Shown here piece by piece: positions 1 through 9,259 of a stretch of DNA of 44,912 bases (its first letter is position 1; each line of letters starts with the position of its first letter). The position numbers and the translations under genes were made by a program. This DNA comes from CADCTM01 sp049671305 (GTDB taxonomy: Bacteria; Cyanobacteriota; Cyanobacteriia; Cyanobacteriales; Coleofasciculaceae): positions 1 to 44,912 of the forward strand of contig JBATUR010000081.1 of assembly GCA_049671305.1 (NCBI GenBank). The letters are read 5' to 3'. The notes beneath the pieces are model-generated. The model saw only the letters and a list, made by a program, of their open reading frames with translations. It ran no database searches and was not told the DNA's origin.

Positions 1-1866
1 GAATGTACTAATGCGGTCATCAGGGCGATAACCGGGGCGATTTTGGACTTCTCGGTTTAATTCAGTACGGAATAAGTTTTGAACCTCTTTACTATCTTGG
101 TCAAGGTTTTTAAGGGACTGTTCTGTAGTAGGTAGTTGCAGCTTTTGGGAAATTGCCCACTGTTGCAGGGCTTCCAAATTAGGCACAATTAAAGCACCAA
201 GCGATCGCTGATCTTGCCCCACTAGCATAATCTGGTCAATATAAGCACTGCGTAAACAAGCATCTTCTATCGGTTGCGGCTCAATATTTTCACCATTGGT
301 CAAAACAATCGTATCCTTTGCCCGTCCCGTCAGCACCAAATTGTGATCCGGCGTAATCAAACCCAAATCTCCGCTATCAAACCAACCCTCAGAGTCGATC
401 GCTTTTGCCGTAGCTTCCGGATTTTTATAATAACCTTTCATCACCTGGGGACCACGCAGCAAAACTAGTCCACGTTGTCCAACTGGCAAAGGTTTGCGAG
501 TTTCTGGATCAACAATTTTATTTTCAGTGTATAGCATTGGTTGTCCCGAAGAACCCCGCAAGTTATGCCAAGGACGCCGTACATTAGTAATCGGAGCAGT
601 TTCAGTTAAACCATAACCTACCAAAACCTCAATCCCCACAATTTCAAAGAAATTTTCCAAATGTTTTGCCAGGGAACCGCCGCCACTAATTACTTGCTGA
701 AGTTGCCCACCAGTTGCCTCACGCACTTTTTTATAAACTAATTTATCTGCCAATTTGTGAACAGGCAAAAGAGCTGCAGCTTTGATTTTCGCCTTAAGAC
801 GTTCAGTACTCGTCGTATTGAGTTTTTCTAAGCTCAACCCTTGCGCCAAACGTTGCGCCTCAATATAGCGTTGGCTAAGTGCAAGCAAGTTGTTGACCAG
901 CTTCTGCTTACTTTCTGGCTGCTCCCGAAATTGCTTCTGCACCCCTTCATAAATTGATTCCCACAGGCGGGGTACGCCGACCATTAGCTGGGGTTTAAAC
1001 TCTTTTAGGTCTTTTTTGAAGTTACGCAGGTTTGTGTAGATTTGGGTGCAACCTTGAGAGAGCAAGTAATATTCTACCGATCGCTCATAAGCGTGCCAAG
1101 AAGGCAGAATAGAAAGAATACGAGTCCCCGGTGGCGTCGGTATCACAGCACCACAAGTTTTGACTTGATGTAGTAGGTTGCCATGAGTTAGCATCACACC
1201 TTTAGGTTTGCCACTGGTGCCGGAAGTATACATCAGTGTTGCCAAAGTATCTTGGTTGTGAGTCGGGGGTTGCGGCGTCAAATTTGCCCCAGCAGTCATT
1301 AATTGAGTAAAGTTGCTAATTTTTAGGGTTTCGTCAGGATCTATATTTTCATCTGACAATAAGACAACAAACTTGATTGGTAAAGATTCCAAGCGATCGC
1401 GTATTTTTGCTAATGTCTTCAGATCTTCTACAACTAAAGCAATGCTGCCACTTTCTGCCAAAATAAACAGCAGCTCTTCTCGTTCAGCTTGAGCGCTACG
1501 GACGACATTTGCCGCACCAGCAGTCATAATACCTTGGTCGGCAATTAACCAACGTGGGCTATTATCGGCAACTAAGGCGACACGAGTAGGAATGCCTTGA
1601 TCATCTAATTGCGGTGTAATTCCTAATGCTTGTAGTCCAGCCGCAAATTGTTTGATCTGCTGATTTAACTGACTATAAGTAAGAATAACCGAAGGTTGAG
1701 CATGAGGGCTATTGAGAGCCACAACATTTGCCAATTTTTGGGCAGCAATTGACCAAATTTCTGGTAAAGATTGGATCTGGGAATAATCAATAAGCAGTTT
1801 GAGATTATCACGCTCTTGCTGAGTCATGGGCAGAGAATTAGAAGCAGTAGGAGGATTTTTTAACAT
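1..1866 (-). CDS. aas: Long-chain acyl-CoA / acyl-ACP synthetase, 3' end cut by window
   Basis: An AMP-forming ligase that activates free fatty acids; in cyanobacteria this family acts mainly as acyl-acyl-carrier-protein synthetase and recycles fatty acids released from membrane lipids. Reading the minus strand from the ATG at 1866-1864 gives an uninterrupted frame of about 622 codons to the window edge; the family is usually about 640-660 residues, so only the C-terminal tip is missing. The AMP-binding signature YTSGTSGKPKG lies near 1190-1240, and the later motifs GYGLTETAP and GWFDSGDLG are present. Class assignment is firm; the acyl-ACP rather than acyl-CoA acceptor, and so the symbol, is inferred from the host type. 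Confidence 0.85.
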   Translation of the reverse strand, partial: MLKNPPTASNSLPMTQQERDNLKLLIDYSQIQSLPEIWSIAAQKLANVVALNSPHAQPSVILTYSQLNQQIKQFAAGLQALGITPQLDDQGIPTRVALVADNSPRWLIADQGIMTAGAANVVRSAQAEREELLFILAESGSIALVVEDLKTLAKIRDRLESLPIKFVVLLSDENIDPDETLKISNFTQLMTAGANLTPQPPTHNQDTLATLMYTSGTSGKPKGVMLTHGNLLHQVKTCGAVIPTPPGTRILSILPSWHAYERSVEYYLLSQGCTQIYTNLRNFKKDLKEFKPQLMVGVPRLWESIYEGVQKQFREQPESKQKLVNNLLALSQRYIEAQRLAQGLSLEKLNTTSTERLKAKIKAAALLPVHKLADKLVYKKVREATGGQLQQVISGGGSLAKHLENFFEIVGIEVLVGYGLTETAPITNVRRPWHNLRGSSGQPMLYTENKIVDPETRKPLPVGQRGLVLLRGPQVMKGYYKNPEATAKAIDSEGWFDSGDLGLITPDHNLVLTGRAKDTIVLTNGENIEPQPIEDACLRSAYIDQIMLVGQDQRSLGALIVPNLEALQQWAISQKLQLPTTEQSLKNLDQDSKEVQNLFRTELNREVQNRPGYRPDDRISTF

Positions 1867-2111
1867 AGCTTAATAAACAAAATTAGGTTAATCACGTACG
1901 CCGTACTTGTTATCAGTAGTTTTACCATAATCTTGCCAATCAACTAAAATGGGTGGCTTTGGTGGACACTAATTGCTTCTGTCTGTATTCACCTATTTTG
2001 AGCAAGTCAGAAGAAAGAAATAACCTTACTCTTATTTCTGGATTTTAGAAGTATCAGTTGGTAATAGTTAATGATTTGCCATTTATGCTCTTTTCAACCC
2101 AAGGATCGTTT

Positions 2112-2810
2112 GTGAAACAGTATCAAAACACTGCCAATTGTCTGCACAGATTGATAAACCCTCTGCCCAAAAAAATCAGCTTCATCTTGCTGATTGCCCT
2201 CGGTTCAACTACGATCATCTCTGGTTGTCAAAGTAATCAATCAGCCTCCAATACTCCCGGCACTTCAAGTACTCCCGGCGTTTCTAATACTCCCGGCGCT
2301 TCAAGTAATCAATCAACCTCCAATACTCCCAGTTTCTTGATTACTCCCACTCCCCCGGCTTCTAGTGCTAACAAACCTAACAAACGTTTAAACGATATCA
2401 AACAGGTTGAAACAGGACTCCAAAGACTTTACAGCCAGCAAACAGGCGTTTCTATTGAATCAATCAAATGTCCAGAAAATGCACAATTGACAACAGGTAG
2501 CACATTTGAGTGCCAAGCCAAAGCACAAGGCGTTAATTTTGGCATACAAGTCAAAATGGAAAACGATCAGGGCAAATTGGATTCTATGACTAACGGTTTG
2601 TTAATTTTGACAAAAATTGAACAGTTACTGCAACAAAGTATTAAAGAAAGAGCGAATATTGAAGTCACTGCTGATTGTGGTAGCCCAAAAATTCGCCCTT
2701 TAAAAGCTGGCGATGTTTTTACTTGTGAAGTAAAAGATCCAAAAGGTCAAGCAAGAAAAGCAACTGTTACAGTTAAAGATGAAAAAGGAAATATCAGCGT
2801 CAAGATTTAG
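2112..2810 (+). CDS. Lipoprotein with two DUF4333-like repeats
   Basis: Predicted exported lipoprotein of unknown function. I start it at the GTG at 2112 because AAGGA at 2101-2105 is well placed as a ribosome binding site; a TTG at 2058 and an ATG at 2085 in the same frame lack one. The 232-residue product has a hydrophobic signal segment ending in a lipobox with Cys39 (IISGC), then a Ser/Thr/Pro/Asn-rich linker of repeated SNTPG units, then two related domains (about residues 80-145 and 160-232). Each domain has paired Cys residues in IKCPENA/FECQA and ADCGSP/FTCEV contexts, as in DUF4333. The molecular role is not known. Confidence 0.7.
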   Translation: MKQYQNTANCLHRLINPLPKKISFILLIALGSTTIISGCQSNQSASNTPGTSSTPGVSNTPGASSNQSTSNTPSFLITPTPPASSANKPNKRLNDIKQVETGLQRLYSQQTGVSIESIKCPENAQLTTGSTFECQAKAQGVNFGIQVKMENDQGKLDSMTNGLLILTKIEQLLQQSIKERANIEVTADCGSPKIRPLKAGDVFTCEVKDPKGQARKATVTVKDEKGNISVKI

Positions 2811-2839
2811 TTGAAATAACCTTGTATTATTTCTCATCT

Positions 2840-2869
2840 GCTAGCGAATGGGTTAGCCTTTTCGCTAGC
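2840..2869. terminator. Hairpin between convergent genes
   Basis: A perfect 9-bp inverted repeat, GCTAGCGAA at 2840-2848 and TTCGCTAGC at 2861-2869, lies between the convergent lipoprotein gene and tsaE and overlaps the tsaE stop codon. No long T-run follows on either strand, so a bidirectional terminator or mRNA 3'-end stabiliser is the inference. Confidence 0.5.
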
Positions 2870-3326
2870 TAGAGAATTGTTGAATTTGAGCTGAATCAAA
2901 ACCACCTTCAGCAAATAAGCAAGCTTGTCGTCCAGTTTCAATTGAGTAATTGAGAGTAATTTTTAAATAACTTTGGGGTTGGTAGGGCAATCTTTCTGCC
3001 CATTCAATTGCCACAATTCCCAAAGGAAAATCTAGCCCTTCCCAATAACTATCTAGGTTTAAGGCTTCAACTTCTACTGGTTGTAGACGGTATAAGTCTA
3101 AATGATATAGCGGTATACGTCCGTCTTTATACTCATTAATTAAAGTAAAAGTCGGGCTAACAATTGGCTCTGTAATACCCAATCCTAGACCAATGCCTTG
3201 AACTAATGTAGTTTTACCGCTACCTAAATCACCTTCTAATAAGATGGTACTTCCTGCAGGCAATTGAGCAAGCGTGATGCCAAGCGATCGCGTTGCTTCA
3301 GTATCTTTCAGAAAAAACGTAGTCAT
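2865..3326 (-). CDS. tsaE: tRNA threonylcarbamoyladenosine biosynthesis ATPase TsaE
   Basis: ATPase partner of TsaB/TsaD in making the t6A modification of ANN-decoding tRNAs in the cytoplasm. The 153-residue length is normal for the family. The Walker A motif GDLGSGKTT spans residues 32-40, SPTFTLINEY matches the conserved switch-like segment, and IEWAERLP is the characteristic later motif. It lies 39 bp downstream of the YvcK-like gene on the same strand and may be cotranscribed with it. Confidence 0.92.
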   Translation of the reverse strand: MTTFFLKDTEATRSLGITLAQLPAGSTILLEGDLGSGKTTLVQGIGLGLGITEPIVSPTFTLINEYKDGRIPLYHLDLYRLQPVEVEALNLDSYWEGLDFPLGIVAIEWAERLPYQPQSYLKITLNYSIETGRQACLFAEGGFDSAQIQQFSS

Positions 3327-3365
3327 TTTTTATTTAAAGCAAATTTCTGTCCAATTCCTAACCTT

Positions 3366-4733
3366 TCAAATATGAGCGCGACTATACCACCGTAGCAAAA
3401 TTCGTGCCAAGCGTTCCGGATTATGTCGTACTAGGTTAGTGTATTGATCTTCATCCATAACATTAGTTAAAACAATTCTGCGTCCTAATTTAGCAACAGC
3501 TTCTCGGTCAAGAAAAACTGGGTGAGAATTTTCTTGAGCATAGTTAATTAAAGACTGTGCCGATGGTACTTTTCGATGTACTAAAACCGCATTAAATAGT
3601 TTTTTGCCACAAGCATTATCAATCGCTTTGATGTGATCAGAAACAGTATATCCACCAGTTTCACCAGGTTGAGTCATGATATTGCAAACATAAATGCGAG
3701 GAACCAGGCGAGAAGCGATCGCATCGGCAATTTCTGGTACTAATAAATTGGGAATAATACTCGTATAAAGGCTACCGGGACCAATAATAATATAATCAGC
3801 TTCTTCAATAGCTTTAATTACTGCAGGTAAAGCAGTTGGATTAGCTGGCGTACAACCAATTTTAACAATTTTACCGTTGGCTTCAGTGATATTTGATTCG
3901 CCTTCAATACGGCGTCCATCACTTAATTGAGCCCACAAACGTAAATCACTCAAAGTGGCAGGAAGAACCCGTCCTCGGATCGCCAAAACTTCAGAACTTG
4001 CCGCCGTGGCACGTTCCAAATCTCCAGTAATCTCAGTCATTGCCGTTAGAAACAAATTACCAAAACTGTGACCAACTAAACCACTACCAGCCCGGAAGCG
4101 GTACTGAAATAGCTCCGTTAACAGCTTTTCCTGGTCTGCCAGTGCCGCTAAACAGTTGCGGATGTCCCCCGGTGGTAATACGCCAAATTCTTCTCTCAGG
4201 CGTCCACTAGAGCCGCCATCATCTGCCACAGTTACAATAGCGGTAATATTGGCACTGTAAACTTTTAGTCCCCGCAGCAGGGTAGAAAGTCCAGTACCGC
4301 CACCAACGACCACAATTTTTGGTCCCCGGTTCAAGCGGCGATGATCCAGAAGCACATCGACTAATTCTTGGTCATCATTGGGTTTCAAGACATCAGTAAT
4401 AGAACTAACAGTGCGCGTTTGCCCCCAAAAAATCAAAACCAGACCACAGGAAATCGCAATAGGACCTGAGACATAACTGGGGAGGATATTAGCGATCGTT
4501 TCTAGAAGACGCTGTACTACATCTAGAAAGTAAAAAATCGGCGTCAGTTTTGCCCAAATTGCCAATCCTAAACTGGTGAGAAGTACACCACTGGCACTAA
4601 TCAGCAACCAACGTTTCACGAATAAACCAGGTGATAACCACTTAACCCAATTATTGACTCGTTGAGGCGTCCGACCTCTAGATTCGTGTCGTATGGCGCG
4701 TAAAGCTTGTTTGAAAAAACTAATTGAGGACAT
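3366..4733 (-). CDS. YvcK/CofD-like (UPF0052) protein with N-terminal membrane segments
   Basis: Belongs to the gluconeogenesis factor YvcK / UPF0052 family, relatives of CofD, which bind UDP-sugars and influence envelope and carbon metabolism in other bacteria; the cyanobacterial role is not established. The nucleotide-sugar-binding loop GGGTGLS sits at residues 144-150, followed by VADDGGSSGRLR, LPPGDIRNCL and GPGSLYTSIIPNLLVP, all hallmarks of the family. The first 110 residues add two hydrophobic segments (about 42-62 and 90-106), an extension common in cyanobacteria that would anchor it to the membrane. Confidence 0.88.
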   Translation of the reverse strand: MSSISFFKQALRAIRHESRGRTPQRVNNWVKWLSPGLFVKRWLLISASGVLLTSLGLAIWAKLTPIFYFLDVVQRLLETIANILPSYVSGPIAISCGLVLIFWGQTRTVSSITDVLKPNDDQELVDVLLDHRRLNRGPKIVVVGGGTGLSTLLRGLKVYSANITAIVTVADDGGSSGRLREEFGVLPPGDIRNCLAALADQEKLLTELFQYRFRAGSGLVGHSFGNLFLTAMTEITGDLERATAASSEVLAIRGRVLPATLSDLRLWAQLSDGRRIEGESNITEANGKIVKIGCTPANPTALPAVIKAIEEADYIIIGPGSLYTSIIPNLLVPEIADAIASRLVPRIYVCNIMTQPGETGGYTVSDHIKAIDNACGKKLFNAVLVHRKVPSAQSLINYAQENSHPVFLDREAVAKLGRRIVLTNVMDEDQYTNLVRHNPERLARILLRWYSRAHI

Positions 4734-5019
4734 CAGAGGTACAAGTCATTTGGAACACTAGAGACTGGATCGACTTTAAGCAAAGATAGTGAAATTACCA
4801 AGAGTGTTCGACTCAATTTTAAGGGTGGTGTGTCGCTAAATTTGCCATATAGCAGGATTAACAGTGGGCGAAAGTCCTTTTTCTTAGTTTGATTGAGCCG
4901 AAATCAACAGCTCAAAAGTTATGATCAAAACCCTTACTCCTTGAGTCGCTCGACACAAAGGAGAGTCTCTAGCAATTAAAGCATTAGACAAGACAGGCAT
5001 TTTCCCATACCTTAAGCAG

Positions 5020-5556
5020 ATGGAACAGCGAATTTTGGGACTCGATCCAGGACTGGCAATTTTAGGTTTTGGGGCAATTCTCTGCCAAACAGCAGAAGCA
5101 GTAAGCCCATTGCCAGCCACTAATGGTACTAAGTTACCGACAAAACCCCTGCTTGAGCCAGTGCAGTTGTTGGATTTTGGCGTGATCCAAACACCTGCTC
5201 GTACTGAACTGGGTTCGCGTCTATGTACGATTTATGATGACTTGCATACCCTGATGACACAGTTACAACCTGACCTCGTAGCGATTGAAAAGTTGTTTTT
5301 CTATCGCATGAGCAGCACCATAATGGTTGCTCAGGCACGAGGTGTTTTGATGTTGGTGCTAGCACAGCATAATGTTCCCATGATTGAGTTTACTCCAGCT
5401 CAAATCAAGCAGGCATTAACGGGCTATGGCAATGCTGATAAGTACGATGTACAGCTAGCAGTGGCACGGGAGCTGAGTTTGGAGTCCATTCCTAAACCTG
5501 ATGATGCAGCAGATGCGTTGGCTGTGGCAATAACCGCCTGGTTTCATCAATCCTAG
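5020..5556 (+). CDS. ruvC: Crossover junction endodeoxyribonuclease RuvC
   Basis: Holliday-junction resolvase that works with RuvAB in recombinational repair. The 178-residue protein has the RNase H-like fold signature and all acidic metal ligands: Asp9 in LGLDPG, Glu90 in AIEKLFF, and Asp162 and Asp165 in the KPDDAADALA motif. GVLMLVLAQHNVPMIE and YGNADKYDVQ are typical of the family. The ATG at 5020 starts directly at the conserved N-terminus. It is a single gene between convergent or divergent neighbours. Confidence 0.95.
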   Translation: MEQRILGLDPGLAILGFGAILCQTAEAVSPLPATNGTKLPTKPLLEPVQLLDFGVIQTPARTELGSRLCTIYDDLHTLMTQLQPDLVAIEKLFFYRMSSTIMVAQARGVLMLVLAQHNVPMIEFTPAQIKQALTGYGNADKYDVQLAVARELSLESIPKPDDAADALAVAITAWFHQS

Positions 5557-5751
5557 CGGCTTTATCCCACAAGAATACCAAGCTTACGACAAAATTAGGC
5601 TAATTTTAGCGATCTCTTGGGTAACCGTGTTCATGCTATCGCCCAGGAGCAAATGATCTTTAAAGAAACACTTTTTGGGATTTTGCGTCAAAAATATAAC
5701 TAGGTAATGCGTTTTTTGCTTCCACTACTTACTTCGCCTGAGTGTCATGAC

Positions 5752-6717
5752 ATGAGACTTGATCGCTTATTATTATCTGCGGCTTCCCTTTGTTTGCTGA
5801 CGCCGACTTTTAGCAGTATTGCTGCTCCTAATTCTATAACGAGCGACGCGATGCCTCAGCGCTTCTTGGTCGCTCAAAGTGATGAACAAACTAGCATTAA
5901 TGTTTATCAAAAAGCTAGCCCAGCCGTCGTAACTATTAGTGTTGGTTCCAGTTCCGGTAGTGGTAGTATTGTTAGCCCAGAAGGACTGATTTTGACCAAT
6001 AATCATGTCATTCGTGGTGCTAGAGGTGGCGTGGTTAGTGTCCGGACCACTAAAGGACTTCGCTATACAGGGCAAGTAATTGCCACAGATGCCAAAAATG
6101 ACTTAGCACTAATACGACTGAACACAAGCGATCGCCTACCCACCATACCCCTATCAAGTGCCGCAACTATCCAAGTTGGTCAGCGTGTTTTTGCCATTGG
6201 TAGCCCCTTCGGCTTGTCAGGAACCCTAACAACGGGTATCTTAAGCCGTATTGGTCGTAATGGTGATTTGCAAACGGATGCTGCCCTAAATCCTGGCAAT
6301 TCTGGCGGTCCGTTGCTCAACTCACGCAGTGAACTAATTGGTGTTAATAAAGCCATACTTAGTAACGGCGGCGGCAATGTAGGCATTGGGTTCGCCACCA
6401 GCGCTGTTGTTGCTAGAAATTTTATTCAACAAAACCGTAACCGCACTGCACCAACGACAACGGCGGCAAGTCCGGCTGCGGCAGCTCGTTCCTTGGGTGT
6501 TACTTTGGATGCTAGGACGTTGTTAATTTTGGGCGTACAACCTGGTTCTGTGGCAGCAGATATCGGACTCCGACGAGGCGACCAATTAATTGGCATTAAT
6601 GGTCGTCGCCTGCGCTCAGTAGACGACTTACAATCTTTTTTGGCAAGTCGCCCCTCAACTGCTGTTTTTACCGTTGCACGCAATCGCCGTTTGGCTAATG
6701 TCAAGGTAAATTTTTAA
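5752..6717 (+). CDS. HtrA/Deg-like serine protease with PDZ domain
   Basis: Predicted exported trypsin-like protease with one PDZ domain, likely acting in protein quality control in the periplasm or thylakoid lumen. In the frame opening at 5707 the catalytic triad is His100 (TNNH), Asp132 (KNDLALIRL) and Ser199 (NPGNSGGP), and a PDZ domain fills roughly residues 255-336. I place the start at the internal ATG 5752 because MRLDRLLLSAASLCLL then forms a normal signal peptide; starting at 5707 adds 15 residues and cannot be excluded. It is shorter than typical DegP/HhoA, with a compact Ala/Thr-rich linker before the PDZ domain. Confidence 0.85.
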   Translation: MRLDRLLLSAASLCLLTPTFSSIAAPNSITSDAMPQRFLVAQSDEQTSINVYQKASPAVVTISVGSSSGSGSIVSPEGLILTNNHVIRGARGGVVSVRTTKGLRYTGQVIATDAKNDLALIRLNTSDRLPTIPLSSAATIQVGQRVFAIGSPFGLSGTLTTGILSRIGRNGDLQTDAALNPGNSGGPLLNSRSELIGVNKAILSNGGGNVGIGFATSAVVARNFIQQNRNRTAPTTTAASPAAAARSLGVTLDARTLLILGVQPGSVAADIGLRRGDQLIGINGRRLRSVDDLQSFLASRPSTAVFTVARNRRLANVKVNF

Positions 6718-6946
6718 GTTAAGCCGATTTTCTTGGCTTTTACTCAGTTTCTCCACCTTATTTTTTTGTATGCTATTTGAGACTAAGAGTATTCCAACAA
6801 AAATTAATCAGTCTGGTGCAGCGTCAGATCGAAGTGGGTTAACCTAACGTGCTTTGCAACTGACTAAGCGATGTCCAGAAAGCAAGTATTGCTTATTTGA
6901 GTTGGAAGTCTTGAGCAAGAATATTGTGGTTTGAGGAGTTTGACAA

Positions 6947-7612
6947 ATGAAAATGCAAAGATTTTGGGGGCAACCGGTTGCTCTCATGGTGGTACTAAGT
7001 GCTATGAGCAGTCTAATTGCACCAGCTCAAGCTATTCCTGAGCAGACAACAAATACCCTGCAACTGGCGCAACGGGATCTCGTTGGACAATGCCGTGCGG
7101 CAAATCAACGGCTACCGATTTATCGACAACCGACTACTTCTAGTCCATCTGATCGCATTTTAGTGACGGCTGAACAGGTGAAACTTGCTGATAACGGTAA
7201 TAGCAATGGTTGGATCAGAATTAGCGCACCAATTGCAGGTTTTGTGGAAGCAGCTAAACTGATGAGTTGTTCGGGTAATGTGGTTGTTAATCCAACACCT
7301 CCAAGACCAGCACCAGCCCCAGCACCAGCCCCAGCACCAGCACCAACCCAAGCCCAAATCAACAGCCGCTGCCGTGTTGTGATCTACAACGGACCCGAAG
7401 GCGGTTTGGCAATTCGTTCTCGACCTGATCGGACAGCACCGAGAACTGATGGGGTAAAATTTGGCGATCGCGTGACGCTGCGAACTAGTCCTCCACCTTC
7501 TAATATTGATAAAGATGGTCGAGATTGGGTAGAAGTGACTGCCCCAAGTCGTGGCTGGATTTCTAATGGTTTTCCTAGTTCAAGATCGATGAATATCGGT
7601 TTTTGTCCTTAG
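6947..7612 (+). CDS. Exported protein with two SH3b-like domains
   Basis: A 221-residue secreted protein of unknown role. It starts with a signal peptide (hydrophobic stretch to about residue 29, ending PAQA) and has two bacterial SH3-like domains: about 44-106, and 140-219, which contains LAIRSRPD and GWISNGFP. They are joined by a Pro-Ala linker at about 113-132, encoded by tandem CCAGCA units. SH3b domains in exported proteins often bind peptidoglycan or other envelope polymers, so an envelope role is inferred. The upstream GAGG-containing leader gives a plausible ribosome binding site before the ATG. Confidence 0.75.
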   Translation: MKMQRFWGQPVALMVVLSAMSSLIAPAQAIPEQTTNTLQLAQRDLVGQCRAANQRLPIYRQPTTSSPSDRILVTAEQVKLADNGNSNGWIRISAPIAGFVEAAKLMSCSGNVVVNPTPPRPAPAPAPAPAPAPTQAQINSRCRVVIYNGPEGGLAIRSRPDRTAPRTDGVKFGDRVTLRTSPPPSNIDKDGRDWVEVTAPSRGWISNGFPSSRSMNIGFCP

Positions 7613-7621
7613 TTTTAAGGA

Positions 7622-7691
7622 CAGGACTTACCAAGCAAACAGTAGGGTGATTTAAGCTCACTCTAGCTATTATCGCTGCTGGTAAGTCCTG
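7622..7691. repeat. MITE-like inverted repeat between convergent genes
   Basis: A perfect 12-bp inverted repeat, CAGGACTTACCA at 7622-7633 and TGGTAAGTCCTG at 7680-7691, encloses 46 bp. Ends of the AGGACTTAC type are familiar as dispersed, non-autonomous repeats in cyanobacterial genomes. It sits between the convergent SH3 gene and argD, so its hairpin could also act as a terminator. Confidence 0.6.
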
Positions 7692-7729
7692 ATTTGAGGC
7701 TGGCTTTAGGTGCTTAAAGTGATCTGCTG

Positions 7730-9007
7730 TTAAGCAGCAACGTTAGCGATCGCTTTTTCCAAAGCTTGTGCCGCCGCATCAATTTCTGCTGCCGAAACAA
7801 TTAACGGTGGTACAAAGCGAATCACCTTGGGACCTGCTGGCACCAACAATAAGCCTTCTGCCATTGCTGCTTTGACAACCTCAATAGAAGTCATGGCAAC
7901 ATCGGCATTGAGTTCCATGCCGTTAATTAAACCCCAGCCGCGTACATCATCAACCAGGTGAGGATAACGAGTTGCGATCGCTCTTAATCTTGTCCGCAAC
8001 TGTTCACCTCGTTGCTGGACATTTTGCAGAATGTTTTCTTGTTCTAAGGTTTGCCCAACAGTTAACGCCGCCGCACAGGCAAAAGGATTACCACCAAAAG
8101 TGCTAGCGTGATCTCCAGGCGCAAAAACATCACAGAATTTCTTACACATCATCGCCCCAATGGGAATACCGCCAGCTAACCCCTTGGCACTGGTAAAGAT
8201 ATCCGGTTCAATGCCGAGATTTTCATATCCCCAATATTTGCCGGTGCGACCCATACCAACCTGCACTTCATCCATAATCAGCAGGATGCCATTTTCATCG
8301 CAAATTTTCCGCACCCGCAGGAAGTAATCTAGCTCACCAGGACGGACGCCGCCTTCTCCCTGCAAGGCTTCTAGCATAATTGCACAAACTCGCTGATTAC
8401 CTTCATCCAGGTCGGTAATGGCATTTTCTAGCGCTTGAATGTCGTTGTATGGGACGTAGCTAAATCCAGGCACTAAAGGGGCAAAGTTCTTTTGATACTT
8501 GGGCTGACCTGTGGCTGTAACCGTCGCTAAGGTGCGTCCGTGGAAACTGGCTTTGGCAGTCAAAATTACAGGTTTTTCAATATCTAGGACTGTGTGGGCG
8601 TATTTCCGGGCAAGTTTGATCGCCCCTTCATTGGCTTCAGCACCAGAATTGCAGAAAAAGGCACGGTCAGCGCAGGAATGGTCAACGATCCATTTAGCTA
8701 GTTCTCCTTGTTCGGGAATGTAATACAAGTTAGAAACATGATGCAGGGTTTTGATTTGTCGTGTGACAGTTTCAACTAGTGCAGGGTGGGCGTGTCCTAG
8801 AGTGCAGGTGGCAATACCGGCAACGAAATCTAGGTATTCCCGTCCTTGAGTATCCCAGACACGGCAACCTTCTCCACGTTCCAAGGCAAGGGGAAAGCGC
8901 CCGTAGGTTGACATAACACTGGCATCAAAGCTATCGGGATTATAAGGTGTCCCTGTAGCTGATTCGGCTGGAATTGCGGGATTTTGAATGAGAGTTTCAG
9001 GGCTCAC
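7730..9007 (-). CDS. argD: Acetylornithine aminotransferase
   Basis: PLP-dependent class III aminotransferase that converts N-acetylglutamate semialdehyde to N-acetylornithine in arginine synthesis. At 425 residues it is slightly longer than average because of an N-terminal extension. Family motifs are clear: FCNSGAEANEGAIKLARKY (pyridoxal phosphate phosphate-binding), LIMDEVQVGMGRTG, the Schiff-base lysine in TSAKGLAGGIPIGA, and HASTFGGNPFACAAAL. The start at 9007 is a GTG-type codon. It is transcribed alone, convergent with the SH3 protein gene. Confidence 0.94.
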   Translation of the reverse strand: MSPETLIQNPAIPAESATGTPYNPDSFDASVMSTYGRFPLALERGEGCRVWDTQGREYLDFVAGIATCTLGHAHPALVETVTRQIKTLHHVSNLYYIPEQGELAKWIVDHSCADRAFFCNSGAEANEGAIKLARKYAHTVLDIEKPVILTAKASFHGRTLATVTATGQPKYQKNFAPLVPGFSYVPYNDIQALENAITDLDEGNQRVCAIMLEALQGEGGVRPGELDYFLRVRKICDENGILLIMDEVQVGMGRTGKYWGYENLGIEPDIFTSAKGLAGGIPIGAMMCKKFCDVFAPGDHASTFGGNPFACAAALTVGQTLEQENILQNVQQRGEQLRTRLRAIATRYPHLVDDVRGWGLINGMELNADVAMTSIEVVKAAMAEGLLLVPAGPKVIRFVPPLIVSAAEIDAAAQALEKAIANVAA

Positions 9008-9259
9008 TAAGTTATTCCTTATTTTTGAAAATTATTGAGTAAGAATCAGAAGGACTGGTTGTATGGGTTTGAAGTCGCCTATATTTACACACTGATTAGA
9101 TTTTATCTGTGGAAAAGGTAGTACTGTGACCTATATGGTGGGTATTTTTCCTATGCTTTCTTGACAATTGCTGAAGAGTGGTATTCACAAATGAGGCGGT
9201 TAGGATTGTGTATGCTTGAAGCGTCTCTAAGTTATTTCTAATAAAAGTGATAGCAAGCA

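Noticed and set aside
7120..7362. Antisense frames opposite the SH3 protein linker
   Set aside because: They consist of Gly-Ala or Trp-Cys-Gly repeats that merely mirror the Pro-Ala coding repeat.
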